Made by a program: the position numbers and the translations under genes. Shown in pieces: positions 14,428 to 23,554 of a stretch of 36,718 nucleotides of DNA (positions are counted from its first letter, which is position 1; each line of letters begins with the position of its first letter). Origin of the DNA: Defluviitaleaceae bacterium (GTDB taxonomy: Bacteria > Bacillota > Clostridia > Lachnospirales > WRBF01); contig WRBF01000016.1 in the NCBI GenBank assembly GCA_009784685.1, positions 1 through 36,718 on the forward strand, read 5' to 3'. Under the pieces are notes generated by a model that saw nothing but the letters and a program-made list of their open reading frames with translations, had not been told where the DNA came from and made no database searches.

Positions 14428-16476
14428 ATGAAACTTAGAGAAGTTGCTATTGGTGCTTTTATAATCGGCACTGTTGTATTCATAATTATCCCTATACCCC
14501 CGATACTGCTTGATGCTTTGCTTATGATAAGTATCGGTCTTTCAACTATCGTTTTACTAAACGCTATCTATGCTAAAGAACCGCTCGACATGTCGTTTTT
14601 CCCGACTGTTCTTTTGATAACCACGATGCTAAGGCTTTCGTTAAGCATTTCGTCTACACGGCTTATACTTGGCCGAGGGGAAGCGGGCGAAGTTATTAAC
14701 GCATTTTCTAACTTTGTCGGCGGTGGTAATTTAATTGTCGGGCTTGTAATATTCGTGCTTATAATGCTTGTTAACTTTTTGGTTATTACAAAAGGTTCCG
14801 AGCGTGTTGCTGAAGTTGCGGCAAGGTTTACGCTTGACGCTATGCCGGGTAAGCAAATGGCTATTGATGCGGATTTAAATGCAGGTCTTATAGACGAAAA
14901 TGAAGCCAGAGACCGCCGTAAAAAAATCGGTGATGAAGCTAACTTCTTCGGTTCTATGGATGGTGCTGCTAAGTTTGTTAAAAACGATGCTATTGCGGGG
15001 ATATTGACAACTATCATAAATATAGTAGGCGGTATTGCAATTGGCGCAACAGGTGCAGGAACGGGCACGCCTATTTCAATCGGCGAAGCGTTTAATCTTT
15101 ACGGCTTCCTTACGATAGGCGACGGTCTTGTAAGTGCTATCCCGGCACTTTTAACTGCTGTTGCAACGGGTATGCTTGTTACAAAATCAACGGCAGAAGA
15201 TGAAATTACGCCCGCTCTTATAAAGCAGCTTTTCAGCTCTCCCCTTGTTATGATGATAACCGGTGCAGTTATGATTGTACTTGGTTCTTTAACTGCCCTT
15301 CCAACGATTTTCTTTGTGCCTTTTGGTTTAGCTTTGATATATCTTTCATATTCATTGCGCAAGAAAAATGAAGTTGAAGCTATTCGTGATGAAATTGCCG
15401 CAGAGGATGAAGTAGGTGCAGAGGAAATACGACGCCCGGAAAACGTTGTTTCTCTTTTATCGGTTGATCCTATTTTGCTTCTTTTCGGTTACGGGCTTAT
15501 TCCACTTGTTGACCCGGTTCAAGGGGGCGACCTTCTTGACAGGGTTGTTATGATACGAAGGCAGATTGCGCTTGAACTTGGTGCAATAGTCCCGATTATT
15601 CGCCTTAGAGATGATATTAAGCTTAGTCCTAACCAATACAAAATTATGATAAAAGGAACTGAGGTTGCAAGCGGAGATATCCTTTTTGACCATTATATGG
15701 CAATGAATCCCGGATATGTGGAAGAAGAAATTGATGGTATTGAAACAGTTGAGCCATACATGGGGCTTCCTGCTCTTTGGATTTCAGAGTCTCAACGAGA
15801 GCGTGCGGAGGCATTTGGTTACACAGTTGTTGATCCGCCGGCGATTATTGCAACGCATTTAACAGAAATAGTTCGTGAACATCTTAGTGAACTTCTTTCA
15901 AGGCAGGATGTTCAAACGCTTATCCAAAACGCAAAAGAATCAAACCCTGTTTTGGTTGATGAGCTTATACCAAAACTTCTTACAATTGGCGATGTTCAAA
16001 AAGTTTTGGCAAATCTTTTGCAAGAAGGCATATCAATAAGAGACCTTATTTCAATACTTGAAACACTTGCAGATTATGCTCATGTTACAAGAGACACTGA
16101 TATGCTTACAGAATATGTAAGACAGTCGCTTAGAAGGTCAATTTCTCATAAATTCTTCGACAGCGATGTCAATAAGGTTATAACACTTGACCCGGAACTT
16201 GAACAGCAAATTATGGGTGCCGTTCAGCAAACGGAACAAGGTTCTTACATTGCACTTGACCCAAGGGCAACTCAGAACATATTTGAAAGTCTTAATATCG
16301 AGCTTAAAAAGCTTACATCAATAGGTCTTCAGCCTATAATTTTGACTTCGCCAATAGTCAGGACATATTTCAAAAAGCTTGTTGAGCAGGTTGCGCCTGA
16401 CTTAGTTGTTCTTTCTTATAATGAAATAAATCCTAACATTGAAGTGCAGTCAGTAGGGATGGTGAGTCTTGCTTGA
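14428..16476 (+). CDS. flhA: Flagellar type III export protein FlhA
   Basis: The export-gate component of the flagellar type III secretion system. The N-terminal half (about 1-310) contains the multi-span membrane domain, with the conserved cytoplasmic loop at about 130-165 (RFTLDAMPGKQMAIDADLNAG), the signature region of the FHIPEP family. The C-terminal cytoplasmic domain (about 345-682) docks export chaperone-substrate complexes. The length of 682 residues is normal. GTG at 14413 is in frame, but GGGAAG is correctly placed for the ATG at 14428. The gene heads the motility run; flhB and the fliP-Q-R genes usual just upstream are absent, with spo0A there instead. The stop overlaps the flhF start. 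Confidence 0.97.
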   Translation: MKLREVAIGAFIIGTVVFIIIPIPPILLDALLMISIGLSTIVLLNAIYAKEPLDMSFFPTVLLITTMLRLSLSISSTRLILGRGEAGEVINAFSNFVGGGNLIVGLVIFVLIMLVNFLVITKGSERVAEVAARFTLDAMPGKQMAIDADLNAGLIDENEARDRRKKIGDEANFFGSMDGAAKFVKNDAIAGILTTIINIVGGIAIGATGAGTGTPISIGEAFNLYGFLTIGDGLVSAIPALLTAVATGMLVTKSTAEDEITPALIKQLFSSPLVMMITGAVMIVLGSLTALPTIFFVPFGLALIYLSYSLRKKNEVEAIRDEIAAEDEVGAEEIRRPENVVSLLSVDPILLLFGYGLIPLVDPVQGGDLLDRVVMIRRQIALELGAIVPIIRLRDDIKLSPNQYKIMIKGTEVASGDILFDHYMAMNPGYVEEEIDGIETVEPYMGLPALWISESQRERAEAFGYTVVDPPAIIATHLTEIVREHLSELLSRQDVQTLIQNAKESNPVLVDELIPKLLTIGDVQKVLANLLQEGISIRDLISILETLADYAHVTRDTDMLTEYVRQSLRRSISHKFFDSDVNKVITLDPELEQQIMGAVQQTEQGSYIALDPRATQNIFESLNIELKKLTSIGLQPIILTSPIVRTYFKKLVEQVAPDLVVLSYNEINPNIEVQSVGMVSLA

Positions 16477-17780
16477 CAATTAAAAGATTTGAAGCTGGAA
16501 ATGAAGAAACGGCAATTAAAATAGCGCAAGCGGAATTTGGTGAAGATGCTTTAATATTAAAAGTCCGAGAGAAAAATCCGCCGTGGTTTTTACGTATTTT
16601 AAAAAAGCCGACAGTTGAAGTAACTGCGGCGATTAAAGAGGTAAATCCGGAAGAAGAAAGCCGGGCTGAGCTTTTTAATGCTATACTTGAAAAGCAAAAT
16701 GCTATTGAAAACAATGATTTTAATGTTCATGGTTCTCATTCATCTGACAACTTTGATATCCATAAGCCTCTTGAAAATGAAGGCGGCATCGACTATAACG
16801 TTCAAAAATTGGAGCAGGCTGATGATGAAAGTGAAATAGAGCTTGACAAGCAACGTAAAAAAATTGAAGAACTTGAAAATAAAATAAACGACACAGAAAA
16901 TCTTCTCTCTAAAGTAACATCACGCCTTACGATAGCTAACCGACAGCTTAAAGATAAAGACCGAAAATATGATAATACAGTTTTGCAGCTCTTTTATGAC
17001 ACACTTATTTCTCAAGGTGTTGCGGATTATATAGCGGATGAACTTTTAACCGAAGTTTTGGAACAGGTTTCAGAAGATGAAATTAACATAAATCTTATAG
17101 TTAAAATCGTATATAATAGCATAATCAGCATCCTTCACCCGACAGAAGATCCGTTTGTAAAAAAAGATCCTAAACAAGAAGCCAAAATGTTTGTTTTTAT
17201 TGGACCGACAGGTGTTGGAAAAACAACGACTATTGCAAAGCTTGCATCTATCTTGATCTTGAAAAGATCATTAAAACTTGCACTTATTACAGCAGATACG
17301 TACAGAATTGCCGCTGTTGAGCAGCTTAGAACTTATGCCGATATACTTGATATAGGTGTCGATGCTGTCTACAAACCGGAAGACTTACCAAAGGCGGTAA
17401 ACAAAAATAAAAAAGTTAATGATGTTATGCTGCTTGATACTGCGGGGCGTTCTCATAAAAATGATGAAAATATGCGTGAAGTTTCTGATCTTTTAAACAC
17501 AGTTCCAAAAAGTGAAAGGCTTCTTGTCTTGAGCCTTACAACAAAATATGATACACTTATGGAAATCGTTAAAGCTTATTCCGCAATTACTGATTTCAAC
17601 CTTATCTTTACTAAGGCTGATGAAGCGGAGGAGCTGGGTTCGATACTGAACATATGCTATCTTACGGGCAAGAAAGTTTCATATATAACAGCGGGGCAAA
17701 ATGTTCCTGAAGATATTGAGCTTGCAAAACCGGAAAAAATTGCAAAGTCTTTACTTGGTTTAGGCGGTGATATATCTTGA
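16473..17780 (+). CDS. flhF: Flagellar biosynthesis GTPase FlhF
   Basis: An SRP-family GTPase that sets the place, and with FlhG the number, of flagella. The basic N-terminal region starts IKRFEAGNEETAIKIAQ, followed by a coiled-coil linker (about 115-165), an N domain and the G domain. G1 is GPTGVGKTTT at 244-253, the following TADTYRIAAVEQL is the family signature, G3 is LLDTAGRS, and G4 is the variant FTKAD. The length of 435 residues is normal. The start is TTG, whose last two bases are the first two of flhA's TGA (TTGA overlap), preceded by GGTGAG. This tight overlap implies translational coupling to flhA. Confidence 0.95.
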   Translation: MTIKRFEAGNEETAIKIAQAEFGEDALILKVREKNPPWFLRILKKPTVEVTAAIKEVNPEEESRAELFNAILEKQNAIENNDFNVHGSHSSDNFDIHKPLENEGGIDYNVQKLEQADDESEIELDKQRKKIEELENKINDTENLLSKVTSRLTIANRQLKDKDRKYDNTVLQLFYDTLISQGVADYIADELLTEVLEQVSEDEININLIVKIVYNSIISILHPTEDPFVKKDPKQEAKMFVFIGPTGVGKTTTIAKLASILILKRSLKLALITADTYRIAAVEQLRTYADILDIGVDAVYKPEDLPKAVNKNKKVNDVMLLDTAGRSHKNDENMREVSDLLNTVPKSERLLVLSLTTKYDTLMEIVKAYSAITDFNLIFTKADEAEELGSILNICYLTGKKVSYITAGQNVPEDIELAKPEKIAKSLLGLGGDIS

Positions 17781-18688
17781 CATCTGATGTTATAACAGTG
17801 CTTGACCAAGCGCAGGAGCTAAGAAGCCTTGTGATGCAAAAAAGAAACGAGAAAAAAGAAGAAACACCTGAAAAATACATTAAAACCGCAAGAGTAATTG
17901 CTGTTACAAGCGGTAAAGGCGGCGTTGGCAAAACTAATTTTACCGTGAATCTTGCAATAGCTTTAAGCCGCCACGGTAAACGTGTTTCAATAGTTGACGC
18001 TGATTTTGGGCTTGCTAATATAGAGGTTCTTTGTGGTATAATACCTAAGCATACACTTGGAGATGTTTTGCTTGGTAAAAAGTCTATGAATGAAGTTCTT
18101 TCGGACGGACCTGAAGGAATAAAATTTATATCAGGCGGTTCAGGAATTACAGAACTTGCAAACATTAACGCAAACCAAACGGATTATGTTTTACAAAATC
18201 TTAAATTTTTAGATGAAGTTTCAGATATAGTGTTGATAGATACAGGAGCGGGGATATCAAAATCCGTCGTAAGCCTTATATCAGCTTCTTCTGAGGTTAT
18301 AATAATTTCAACTCCTGAACCAACATCTCTTACGGATGCATATTCAATAATTAAAACTATTAAAGAATCTGACGGAATTAATCCGGATTTTAAAATAGTT
18401 GTAAACAGAGTTGAAAGTACAAAGGAAGGCGAAGAGATATTTGAAAAGCTTTCCTTGGTTTCTCAAAAGTTTTTGTCACTTTCGATAGAAAAACTTGGTA
18501 TAATACCTAGTGATAATCATTTGGTTAAGGCGGTTAAAAGCCAAAAGCCTCTATTAATAAGCTCTCCTGATTCGGAAGCGGCAAGGGCAATTAATGATAT
18601 ATGTTCAAAGCTTTTAGAGCTTCCTATTACAGAAAAAAAATCCAACGGTGGGTTTATGGGTTTTTTAAAACGGCTTACGAAAACATAA
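17777..18688 (+). CDS. flhG: Flagellar number regulator FlhG (MinD/ParA-like ATPase)
   Basis: A 303-residue MinD-type ATPase (FlhG/YlxH/FleN) that binds FlhF, stimulates its GTPase activity and limits flagellar number. The deviant Walker A motif SGKGGVGKT is at 45-53 with Lys47 and Lys52. IVDADFGLANI follows, and LIDTGAGIS is the Walker B-like switch. The C-terminus ends in a basic amphipathic stretch (GGFMGFLKRLTKT), suited to membrane contact. The N-terminal part (DQAQELRSLV) matches the FlhF-activating helix of FlhG proteins. The TTG start again overlaps the upstream stop as TTGA. The gene order flhA-flhF-flhG is standard for Firmicutes. Confidence 0.94.
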   Translation: MTSDVITVLDQAQELRSLVMQKRNEKKEETPEKYIKTARVIAVTSGKGGVGKTNFTVNLAIALSRHGKRVSIVDADFGLANIEVLCGIIPKHTLGDVLLGKKSMNEVLSDGPEGIKFISGGSGITELANINANQTDYVLQNLKFLDEVSDIVLIDTGAGISKSVVSLISASSEVIIISTPEPTSLTDAYSIIKTIKESDGINPDFKIVVNRVESTKEGEEIFEKLSLVSQKFLSLSIEKLGIIPSDNHLVKAVKSQKPLLISSPDSEAARAINDICSKLLELPITEKKSNGGFMGFLKRLTKT

Positions 18689-18701
18689 GGGGATTTCTTG
18701 A

Positions 18702-19382
18702 ATGATTAAAGATGTGGCGATTGGCGACAAAATAGAGATAACGCTCAGAAAAGATAAGTCGCGCATTATTGTTTATATGAGCCATGTTATGGATATTGTT
18801 GATAATGATATTGCGATTTGCTCTTTACCTATTTCCGGCAGAAAGCTTGTGAAGCTGCCTCTTGGTCCGGCATATAATTTTATTTTTTTTACAGTGAATG
18901 GGATGATCCGTTACGAGGTAAACGTATTAGAGATTTTTTCTAAAGATAAATTACATCTTATGCGGGTTAAAATTGAATCTGTTGGTGAAAAAGAGCAGAG
19001 GCGAGGTCATTTTAGGCTTAGCAAAAACCTTCCTATTAAATTTTCAGTTATTAATGACGGCGATGATGAATCAATCGTTAACATAGCAATTGATGATATG
19101 TTTACAGGGATAACTAAAGATATAAGCGGAAGTGGAATTCGTTTTGTTTCTAACGAAAAGTTAGAGGATAATGCAAAGCTTGGGTGTGTTATTCTCATAG
19201 AAAATGAACCATTTATTGCAATAGCCCGGCTTTTATTCACCGTAACCTTTAAAGATGCGATTTATAAATATCAGTATAGAGTGAAGTTTTTAAGTGTCCT
19301 TCCCGAAGAGCAGGATAGGTTGGTTAAATATATATTTAATGAACAACGAATACAAATGTCGAGAATCGGTACTAAAATATAA
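18702..19382 (+). CDS. PilZ-domain flagellar brake (YcgR/MotI/DgrA type)
   Basis: A 226-residue c-di-GMP receptor. A YcgR-like N-terminal barrel spans about 1-95 and a PilZ domain about 100-220. The PilZ signature is intact: an arginine motif in QRRGHFR (RxxxR) and DISGSG at about 145-150 ([D/N]xSxxG). Known relatives bind c-di-GMP and then slow or stop the flagellar motor. The HD-GYP enzyme at 6486-7493 would lower the ligand for this receptor, so the two ends of the window may be functionally joined. AAGGGG precedes the ATG. It lies 13 bp after flhG, in the usual clostridial position. Confidence 0.9.
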   Translation: MIKDVAIGDKIEITLRKDKSRIIVYMSHVMDIVDNDIAICSLPISGRKLVKLPLGPAYNFIFFTVNGMIRYEVNVLEIFSKDKLHLMRVKIESVGEKEQRRGHFRLSKNLPIKFSVINDGDDESIVNIAIDDMFTGITKDISGSGIRFVSNEKLEDNAKLGCVILIENEPFIAIARLLFTVTFKDAIYKYQYRVKFLSVLPEEQDRLVKYIFNEQRIQMSRIGTKI

Positions 19383-19396
19383 ACGAGGTGAGACAC

Positions 19397-20017
19397 ATGA
19401 AAGATAAAAAAATTGATAGTATAGTAGAGGAACATGTTGATATTCTTAAGGAAATTGCAAGTATCGGATGTGGCAATGCAGTTACTGCGCTTTCAAGCTT
19501 GCTTAATAGGCGTGTTAAAATGTCTGTGCCTGTGGTTAACATGCTTGACTTTAAAGATGTTTCTAATTGCATTGGCGGGGCAGAAAATATCATAGCCGGT
19601 GTTTTGGTTGGGCTTTCCGGTGATATAAACGGTATTATGATGTTTATTGTTGATGAAGATATTGCCCACCGTTTTGTTGATATGCTTCTTGGCAAACCAA
19701 CGGAACCACATGATGGATTTTCTGAAATAGAATATTCCGCCCTTACAGAGGTCGGCAACATACTTACAAGTTCTTATTTAAGTTCACTTGCAAGCCTTAC
19801 ACGGACGACTATTAATCAATCCGTTCCTCAGCTTTCTATTGACATGGCGAATGCTATTTTATCAGTGCCTGCTATTGAATTTGGTAAAGTTGGCGACAAA
19901 GTGCTCTTTATTGAATCCGTTTTTGAAACAGATACGGAAAACGTTTCCGGTTACTTTATTCTTGTTCCGGACATGCCATCATTTGAAGTGATTTTTAAAT
20001 CATTAGGAGTTATGTGA
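19397..20017 (+). CDS. cheC: Chemotaxis phosphatase CheC
   Basis: A 206-residue CheC that removes phosphate from CheY-P and works with CheD in adaptation. Both phosphatase sites of the family are visible. The N-terminal one is EIASIGCGNA, about residues 15-24, with a proline about 20 residues on (MSVP). The second is ALTEVGNILTSSY with SVPQL following. Two active sites place it with CheC rather than CheX. An in-frame GTG at 19388 lies within the GAGGTG ribosome site, so the ATG at 19397 is preferred. The CheD gene begins one base after its stop. Confidence 0.93.
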   Translation: MKDKKIDSIVEEHVDILKEIASIGCGNAVTALSSLLNRRVKMSVPVVNMLDFKDVSNCIGGAENIIAGVLVGLSGDINGIMMFIVDEDIAHRFVDMLLGKPTEPHDGFSEIEYSALTEVGNILTSSYLSSLASLTRTTINQSVPQLSIDMANAILSVPAIEFGKVGDKVLFIESVFETDTENVSGYFILVPDMPSFEVIFKSLGVM

Positions 20018-20018
20018 T

Positions 20019-20507
20019 ATGAAACCTGGAATGATATTAGTCGGGATGGCAGATTTAAATGTGACAAAAGCCCCGGGTGCTCTTACAACCCTTGGGCTTG
20101 GGTCGTGTATTGGAATTGCCATTTTTGACCCGATAAGCAAAGTTGCCGGGCTTGCTCATATAATGCTTCCCGACAGCCGTGCAATTTCAAACAATTCAAA
20201 TGTAGCAAAGTTTGCAGATACTGCAACGGCAAAGCTTGTGTTTGACATGGTCAAAATGGGAGCTGACCGTAAGCGGCTTAAAGCAAAAATTGCCGGTGGA
20301 GCACAGATGTTCGCCTTTTCTTCAACGAACGATAATATGCAAATTGGTAGAAGAAATGCCGAAGCATCAAGAGCTGTGCTTAAGCTGCTTAACATCCCTA
20401 TTATTGCGGAAGATGTTGGCGAAAATTACGGTAGAACAGTTGAATTATATGCCGACGACGGCAGATATTTGATAAAAACTATCGGTCATGGTCAGAGGGT
20501 TATTTAA
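20019..20507 (+). CDS. cheD: Chemoreceptor glutamine deamidase CheD
   Basis: Deamidates glutamine residues of chemoreceptors and is a partner of CheC. The catalytic cysteine is Cys30 in LGLGSC and the histidine is His47 in LAHIMLP. The family segments AKIAGGAQMF and IGRRNAEA follow. The 162-residue length is normal. An AGGAG site lies within the end of cheC, and the one-base gap implies coupled translation. A new promoter follows the gene, so it may be the last gene of one transcript. Confidence 0.95.
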   Translation: MKPGMILVGMADLNVTKAPGALTTLGLGSCIGIAIFDPISKVAGLAHIMLPDSRAISNNSNVAKFADTATAKLVFDMVKMGADRKRLKAKIAGGAQMFAFSSTNDNMQIGRRNAEASRAVLKLLNIPIIAEDVGENYGRTVELYADDGRYLIKTIGHGQRVI

Positions 20508-20519
20508 AGAATACTTATT

Positions 20520-20548
20520 TTGATTTTGCAATAAATTTCTATTATAAT
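20520..20548 (+). promoter_or_regulatory. Sigma-A-type promoter upstream of the sigD cluster
   Basis: TTGATT (20520-20525), a 17-bp spacer and perfect TATAAT (20543-20548) lie in the 136-bp gap after cheD. A second TATAAT at 20617-20622 has no good -35. This would give the sigD gene a housekeeping promoter independent of the flhA transcript. Confidence 0.7.
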
Positions 20549-20643
20549 TTGCATAATTTATTACATACTTTTAGTATGGATATGAATCTGTATTCTGATT
20601 AAAAAAGGCAGATTGATATAATAGTGCCTAGGAGACTAATAAA

Positions 20644-21030
20644 ATGCTGACAAAAATACATTTATTGATTTGTTTAATTGCCGCAATATCTGTTTGCGTG
20701 CTTAATATAATAAACGACGTTCCTTTTGAAAGCGCAACTATTAACTTAATAACCATTATTGTCTTGTTCTATTTTTTCGGGTTTGCGGCAAAATATTATT
20801 TAGGTAAACATGTGTTCCCACCTAAAATAGAAGAGAATGAAGTTGCAAGCGAAGCGGAATCTGAAGCTATGGAAGAAGCAGGAGAAAGTAAAGAAAGAAT
20901 ACTTCAAGATGAATTTGATGAAAATTCTGAGGGTACTACTCTGACGGAAATCCCGGAGGAAGTCAAACCAAGATCCCGGAGACCAAAGAAGCCTGTTACT
21001 GTCTTGGCTGAATCGGAAGCTGATGAGTAA
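20644..21030 (+). CDS. Small two-TM membrane protein of the motility operon
   Basis: Function unknown. The 128-residue product has two membrane segments (about 4-22 and 31-52) and then a strongly acidic tail of about 45 residues rich in Glu, ending in a basic patch (RSRRPKK) and a final acidic stretch. Similar small proteins stand between cheD and sigD in some Clostridia, which is the only hint of a role. The tail should be cytoplasmic if both termini are inside. AGGAG precedes the ATG, and sigD begins 27 bp downstream. Confidence 0.65.
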   Translation: MLTKIHLLICLIAAISVCVLNIINDVPFESATINLITIIVLFYFFGFAAKYYLGKHVFPPKIEENEVASEAESEAMEEAGESKERILQDEFDENSEGTTLTEIPEEVKPRSRRPKKPVTVLAESEADE

Positions 21031-21057
21031 GGTTAGTTTTGCAACGAGGTATGAAAT

Positions 21058-21822
21058 ATGTCAGCAGATCCAAAATTGTTTAAAGAGTACAAAGAAACAA
21101 AAAGTAAGGTTATAAAGGATGACCTTATTTTGTCATATGCGCCTTTAGTTAAGTATGTGGCAGGGCGCTTGCATGTGCAGCTTGGCGGTAATGTTGAATA
21201 TGATGATTTAGTAAGTTACGGAATTCTTGGGCTTATTGATGCGATAGAAAAGTTTGACTATCTTAAAGGCGTTAAGTTTGAGACATACGCTTCCTTAAGA
21301 ATAAAAGGAGCGATAATTGACAGTATACGAAAAGTTGATTGGGTTCCAAGAAGTGTACGTCAAAAAAGCAAGCAGCTTGAGTTGGCATATGAAGAACTTT
21401 CGAATGATCTGTTAAGAGAGCCGACAGAAAAAGAGATCGCAGATAAGCTTGGTATTAAAGAAGATGAAGTTATTGAATTAATCGGAAATCATTCAGCTCT
21501 TTCTCTGGTATATCTTGACAGCATAACAGAATCCGGCGGTGAAACTGCAAATATTTTGAAAGAACCTTCAGATTCTTCAAAAAATCCGGAAGCAAGTTAT
21601 ATGAAACAAGAGCTAAGCAATATTTTAGTCAAGGCGATAGAAAATTTAACCGAAAAAGAAAAAAGCGTAGTTACGCTGTATTATTTTGAAGAACTTACGC
21701 TTAAAGAAATAGGCAAGGTTCTAGAAGTTTCTGAATCACGAGTATCACAGCTTCATTCAAAAGCGATGCTGAAATTAAGAGGTAAGCTTGGAGCTTTTAA
21801 ATCTATATTGGAGACTGTTTAG
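21058..21822 (+). CDS. sigD: Flagellar sigma factor SigD (FliA/WhiG family)
   Basis: A sigma-28-class factor that transcribes late flagellar and chemotaxis genes. Region 2 includes YDDLVSYGILGLIDAIEKFD (about 49-68) and the promoter-melting helices; region 3 begins with RIKGAIIDSIRKVDWVPR; region 4 has the helix-turn-helix LTLKEIGKVLEVSESRVSQL. The length of 254 residues is typical. Its place after cheC-cheD matches Bacillus subtilis. No anti-sigma FlgM gene is in the window. No convincing sigma-28 promoter was found in the window, so its targets are probably elsewhere. Confidence 0.95.
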   Translation: MSADPKLFKEYKETKSKVIKDDLILSYAPLVKYVAGRLHVQLGGNVEYDDLVSYGILGLIDAIEKFDYLKGVKFETYASLRIKGAIIDSIRKVDWVPRSVRQKSKQLELAYEELSNDLLREPTEKEIADKLGIKEDEVIELIGNHSALSLVYLDSITESGGETANILKEPSDSSKNPEASYMKQELSNILVKAIENLTEKEKSVVTLYYFEELTLKEIGKVLEVSESRVSQLHSKAMLKLRGKLGAFKSILETV

Positions 21823-21840
21823 CACAAGGGGTTGATAGCT

Positions 21841-23445
21841 ATGTCGAATAAGAGCAGTGCTAATATTGAAGTAAGAGCTGATGGTTTGTACCTTGTCATT
21901 GATAATGTAGAAGGTGCGGACAAAGTAACCAGAAAGCAAGTTCTTGACTTGGTTGAGCTGTTCGGTGTTAAGGATTTAAGTTTTGAAACTATTCAAGAAA
22001 TTTTTAAAAGCGAAGAAATGTTTATTGAACGTAAAATTTCTGAAAATCAAGACATAGTTAAAAAAGACGAAGAGATAAAAGTCGAAATTGCAAAAGACCG
22101 CTTATCGGCATCTATATCTTTTAAACCGGCTGTAGGTCTTGGAAAGCCTGCCGGGGAGATTGAAATTCTTGATGCCCTTTTAAAGGGAAATGTAAAATAC
22201 GGCATTGATATGGCTGAAGTTAAAAGACTTGGAGCAAAGCATGGCTATGATGCCGATTATAAAATTGCATCAGCAAAAGATCCTGTTAATGGTGAAAACG
22301 GGTATTTAGATTTTGGTTTTGACCCATCAGAAAAAAAAGAAGCACGTCCGGAACTTCTTGAAAATGGAAACGTTGACTTTAGAAGTCTTAATTTGATTGA
22401 AATGGTGGAAAAAGGGCAAACGCTTATAACTTTTATTCCTCCTAAAGAAGGCGTAGACGGGGTAGATGTTCTTGGTAATGCCATCCCATATAAACGCGGA
22501 AACCCTACCCCTAAAGTGACTAAAGGTCAAGGGGTTTCAGTCAACGAGAATGAAACGGAAATGATTGCGGAAACAAGCGGTCAAGTTATTTATGTTAATA
22601 AAAAACTGGTTGTTAATCCTATACTTGAAATAGCAGGTGATGTCGGACCTTCGACAGGTAATGTAAAATTCAATGGATCTGTAAAAATCCGTGGTAACGT
22701 TATGTCTGGCTATTCGATTGTAGCAGAAGGTGATATTGATGTTCAGGGTACAGTCGAGGCGGCTAACATCGAATCCGGGAATGATGTGTTTATGTATAAT
22801 GGTGTACAGGGCGGAGATAAAGCAACAATTACAGCAGGCGGAGATATAAATACAAAATTTGCCGAAGGTTGTACTCTTAAAGCGGGGCGAAATATAGTCG
22901 CTAACAGCATAATGCATAGTGATGTTCATTGTGCCGGAGTTCTTACTCTCGACGGAAAAAACGGTAACTTAGTCGGTGGTATTATAAATGTTGGAGAAAG
23001 TGTTAAAGCTAAAGTAATAGGGTCGAGTATGGCAACTTCGACAGAAATTGTTGTCGGGAACGACCCGGAAAGACTTGAAGAATATAATAAATTAGTCGTT
23101 GGATACGAAAGTAAAGCGGCGGAATTTGATAAACTGGATAATTTATTGCAAAAACTTATTGACGAGCATAATAGCGGTAAGACTAATGCCGATAAGAAAA
23201 ATTTGCTGCTTAAATCGCTGCAGGTTAAAGCTCATCTTAGAAAAGAGCTTTTAGATCTTGAGGCTTCTCTTGAAGAAATGAAGCATTCTCTTGAAACTAA
23301 ACGTGGTGAAATATATGCCTATACTGTAATCAGGTCGGGCGTTAAAGTAACTATCGGAAACGCAACAATGTTTATAAGGGATGATGTGCAAAATGCACTT
23401 TTAAGAAATGAAGGGGCTAAAATTGTTATTAACAGTGCAGTATAG
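21841..23445 (+). CDS. FapA/DUF342-family flagellar-associated protein
   Basis: A 534-residue FapA (DUF342) protein. An N-terminal domain spans about 1-190. A right-handed beta-helix region (about 240-395) has short repeating strands such as GSVKIRGNVMSGYSIVAEGD, rich in Gly and Val. A C-terminal coiled coil covers about 405-490. Relatives lie at the end of fla/che operons in Firmicutes and in Vibrio affect flagellation or polar protein localisation; the precise activity is not known. An in-frame TTG at 21832 exists, but AAGGGG at 21825-21830 suits the ATG at 21841. It follows sigD directly and belongs to the same run. Confidence 0.85.
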   Translation: MSNKSSANIEVRADGLYLVIDNVEGADKVTRKQVLDLVELFGVKDLSFETIQEIFKSEEMFIERKISENQDIVKKDEEIKVEIAKDRLSASISFKPAVGLGKPAGEIEILDALLKGNVKYGIDMAEVKRLGAKHGYDADYKIASAKDPVNGENGYLDFGFDPSEKKEARPELLENGNVDFRSLNLIEMVEKGQTLITFIPPKEGVDGVDVLGNAIPYKRGNPTPKVTKGQGVSVNENETEMIAETSGQVIYVNKKLVVNPILEIAGDVGPSTGNVKFNGSVKIRGNVMSGYSIVAEGDIDVQGTVEAANIESGNDVFMYNGVQGGDKATITAGGDINTKFAEGCTLKAGRNIVANSIMHSDVHCAGVLTLDGKNGNLVGGIINVGESVKAKVIGSSMATSTEIVVGNDPERLEEYNKLVVGYESKAAEFDKLDNLLQKLIDEHNSGKTNADKKNLLLKSLQVKAHLRKELLDLEASLEEMKHSLETKRGEIYAYTVIRSGVKVTIGNATMFIRDDVQNALLRNEGAKIVINSAV

Positions 23446-23554
23446 CGCAGTGTTAGTGCAATATAATGCTGTTGGCAGGTTAAGGGTATTTACATAATAG
23501 GTTCTAGGAATATTTATTTATGCCTTAGGTGTCTATTCAAAAAGAGGTGTTGTT

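Noticed and set aside
14568-15068. 166-residue minus-strand frame inside flhA
   Set aside because: It is a shadow of the conserved FlhA membrane domain with no ribosome site or domain pattern.
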